Assembly (NCBI RefSeq): GCF_000263195.1
Contig: NC_018748.1
Coordinates: forward strand, 4,650,001-4,714,000
Direction: 5' to 3'
Length of the DNA: 64,000 bases
From: Emticicia oligotrophica DSM 17448
Lineage (GTDB): Bacteria; Bacteroidota; Bacteroidia; Cytophagales; Spirosomataceae
The position numbers were made by a program, and so were the translations under genes. How positions within the stretch are numbered: the stretch's first letter is position 1; every line of letters starts with the position of its first letter. A model generated the notes under the pieces. That model saw nothing but the letters and a program-made list of their open reading frames with translations. It did not search any database and had not been told where the DNA came from. Shown here piece after piece: positions 63,301 through 64,000 of this stretch.

Positions 63301-64000
63301 TCATATATTATCAAAAAAAGAACCGCCCTCTCCTTTTCCAATAATATCGTTTACGGTTGGTAAAGGCGAGGTATCTTTTGTTTGAGCATCACCTTTTTCA
63401 ACCATTGCTTTTCTAATAGCTGCTTTTACTTTATTAACCTTTTCTAACATATCCTCTGTAATGGAATCAAGGTTGTTTTCAGAAATTTTGTTATTACTAG
63501 CAGCATTTATCGACTGAATAACCGACTTCAATGATTCATCAATATCCGCAGCTTTTGTTTCTGGTTCTACATCCTCTACTTTGGCTAAAGGAGTTTCATC
63601 TACTTCTTCTTCAATATCCTCTTCCTTAGGTTTACGGCCACCCATCAAATAGAACTTCAATGCTTCTAAATCTTCCCAACGTCCCTCCGCAGCTAGTTTT
63701 GCTTGCTGTGTCCATGTACTTGGATCGTGCATAGCAAACTGTGGTCCAGCTTTATCTAAGATTTCTTGAATTTTATAAACTGGAGTAGTAGCTAAATCAC
63801 GAAATGTAAAGATTCCAGCATCCAACAAAAGCATTGCTATTTTAGGGCCAATTCCTTCAATAATTTCAAGTTCATCTTCTTTTGGTGCAGCCGCCTTACG
63901 ACTCAGGTTTTCTTCAAATTCTTCGGCACTCATTCTATTGGCTGAAGAGGCAATTATCGTAGTAGTTATTTCGGGTTCTTCAACGAGCACCTCCATTTCT
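63301..64000 (-). CDS. helix-hairpin-helix domain protein (partial, 5' end outside window)
   Basis: The window ends inside or just before this gene; the frame is open past the ATG at 63996 to the edge, so the true start may lie outside. The visible 231 residues contain an HhH-type domain (EIIEGIGPKIAMLLLDAGIF, about 42-61) followed by the block PQFAMHDPSTWTQQAKLAAE and WEDLEALKFYLMGGRK. This combination is that of predicted 5' DNA nuclease/HhH proteins (COG3743-like). The C-terminal half is acidic and low complexity. A nucleic-acid or ribosome-linked role is possible but unproven. Confidence 0.75.
   Translation of the reverse strand, partial: EMEVLVEEPEITTTIIASSANRMSAEEFEENLSRKAAAPKEDELEIIEGIGPKIAMLLLDAGIFTFRDLATTPVYKIQEILDKAGPQFAMHDPSTWTQQAKLAAEGRWEDLEALKFYLMGGRKPKEEDIEEEVDETPLAKVEDVEPETKAADIDESLKSVIQSINAASNNKISENNLDSITEDMLEKVNKVKAAIRKAMVEKGDAQTKDTSPLPTVNDIIGKGEGGSFFDNI

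Noticed and set aside
1-64000. CRISPR arrays, prophage or intact insertion sequences
   Set aside because: No regularly spaced repeats, transposase, integrase or phage structural genes were seen in any part of the window.

Overview
The window looks like chromosomal DNA of a low-GC member of the Bacteroidota, most likely order Cytophagales. Pointers are a 287-residue primary sigma factor of the Bacteroidota type, promoters of the form TTG-N19/20-TAnnTTTG, few Shine-Dalgarno sequences, TonB-dependent and TPR envelope proteins, an S16 protein with a long Ala/Glu-rich tail, and families such as DUF4403, HU-CCDC81/SPOR and DUF2027-Smr. No 16S gene is present, so the genus is not claimed.

Layout. 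1-18.8 kb is mostly plus-strand housekeeping and envelope genes: the 3' part of pnp, rpoD, menD, an M61 peptidase, an operon-like run of a giant TPR protein, a beta-barrel and an HU/SPOR membrane protein, then a TonB-like protein, folC, trmB, gap and dapD. 18.9-25 kb holds a CLC-F type fluoride exporter, a candidate small RNA divergent from an XRE regulator, and a vitamin B12 uptake unit (cobalamin riboswitch, BtuB-like receptor, beta-propeller lipoprotein). 25-27.5 kb is unusual: about 400 bp of roughly 7% GC DNA, a ParA ATPase with a small ribbon-helix-helix partner, and a candidate XerC/XerD dif site. 27.5-36 kb has a TPR protein, gyrA, a frameshifted DUF4242 gene behind a structured leader, a zincin-like protein, trmD-rimM, rpsP and the RNase P RNA. 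36-54.5 kb is nearly all minus strand: DUF4403, Smr, a VWA membrane protein, fabG, a sterol-desaturase family enzyme, rsmI, two tandem 44-46 residue paralogous peptides, a PLP enzyme, a permease, a pterin dehydratase, tRNA-Ser(UGA), a surface-glycan mini-cluster, an AddB-like nuclease and a photolyase. 54.6-64 kb is mixed: a LolA-like protein, a DUF6984-like protein, a MacB-like permease, secreted proteins, an M1 peptidase, folB and a truncated HhH protein.

Gene orientation switches near 27 kb. About 17 of 21 genes to the left read rightward and roughly three quarters of those to the right read leftward. Genes therefore converge on the dif-like site, as expected of a replication terminus and not of an origin. 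The ParA/RHH module beside it could be a captured plasmid-type partition locus.

Promoters could be read with some confidence because several well-defined genes (gyrA, rpsP, tRNA-Ser) have the same TTG-N19/20-TAnnTTTG layout. The same layout supports the small RNA, the XRE gene and the first of the two tandem small proteins.
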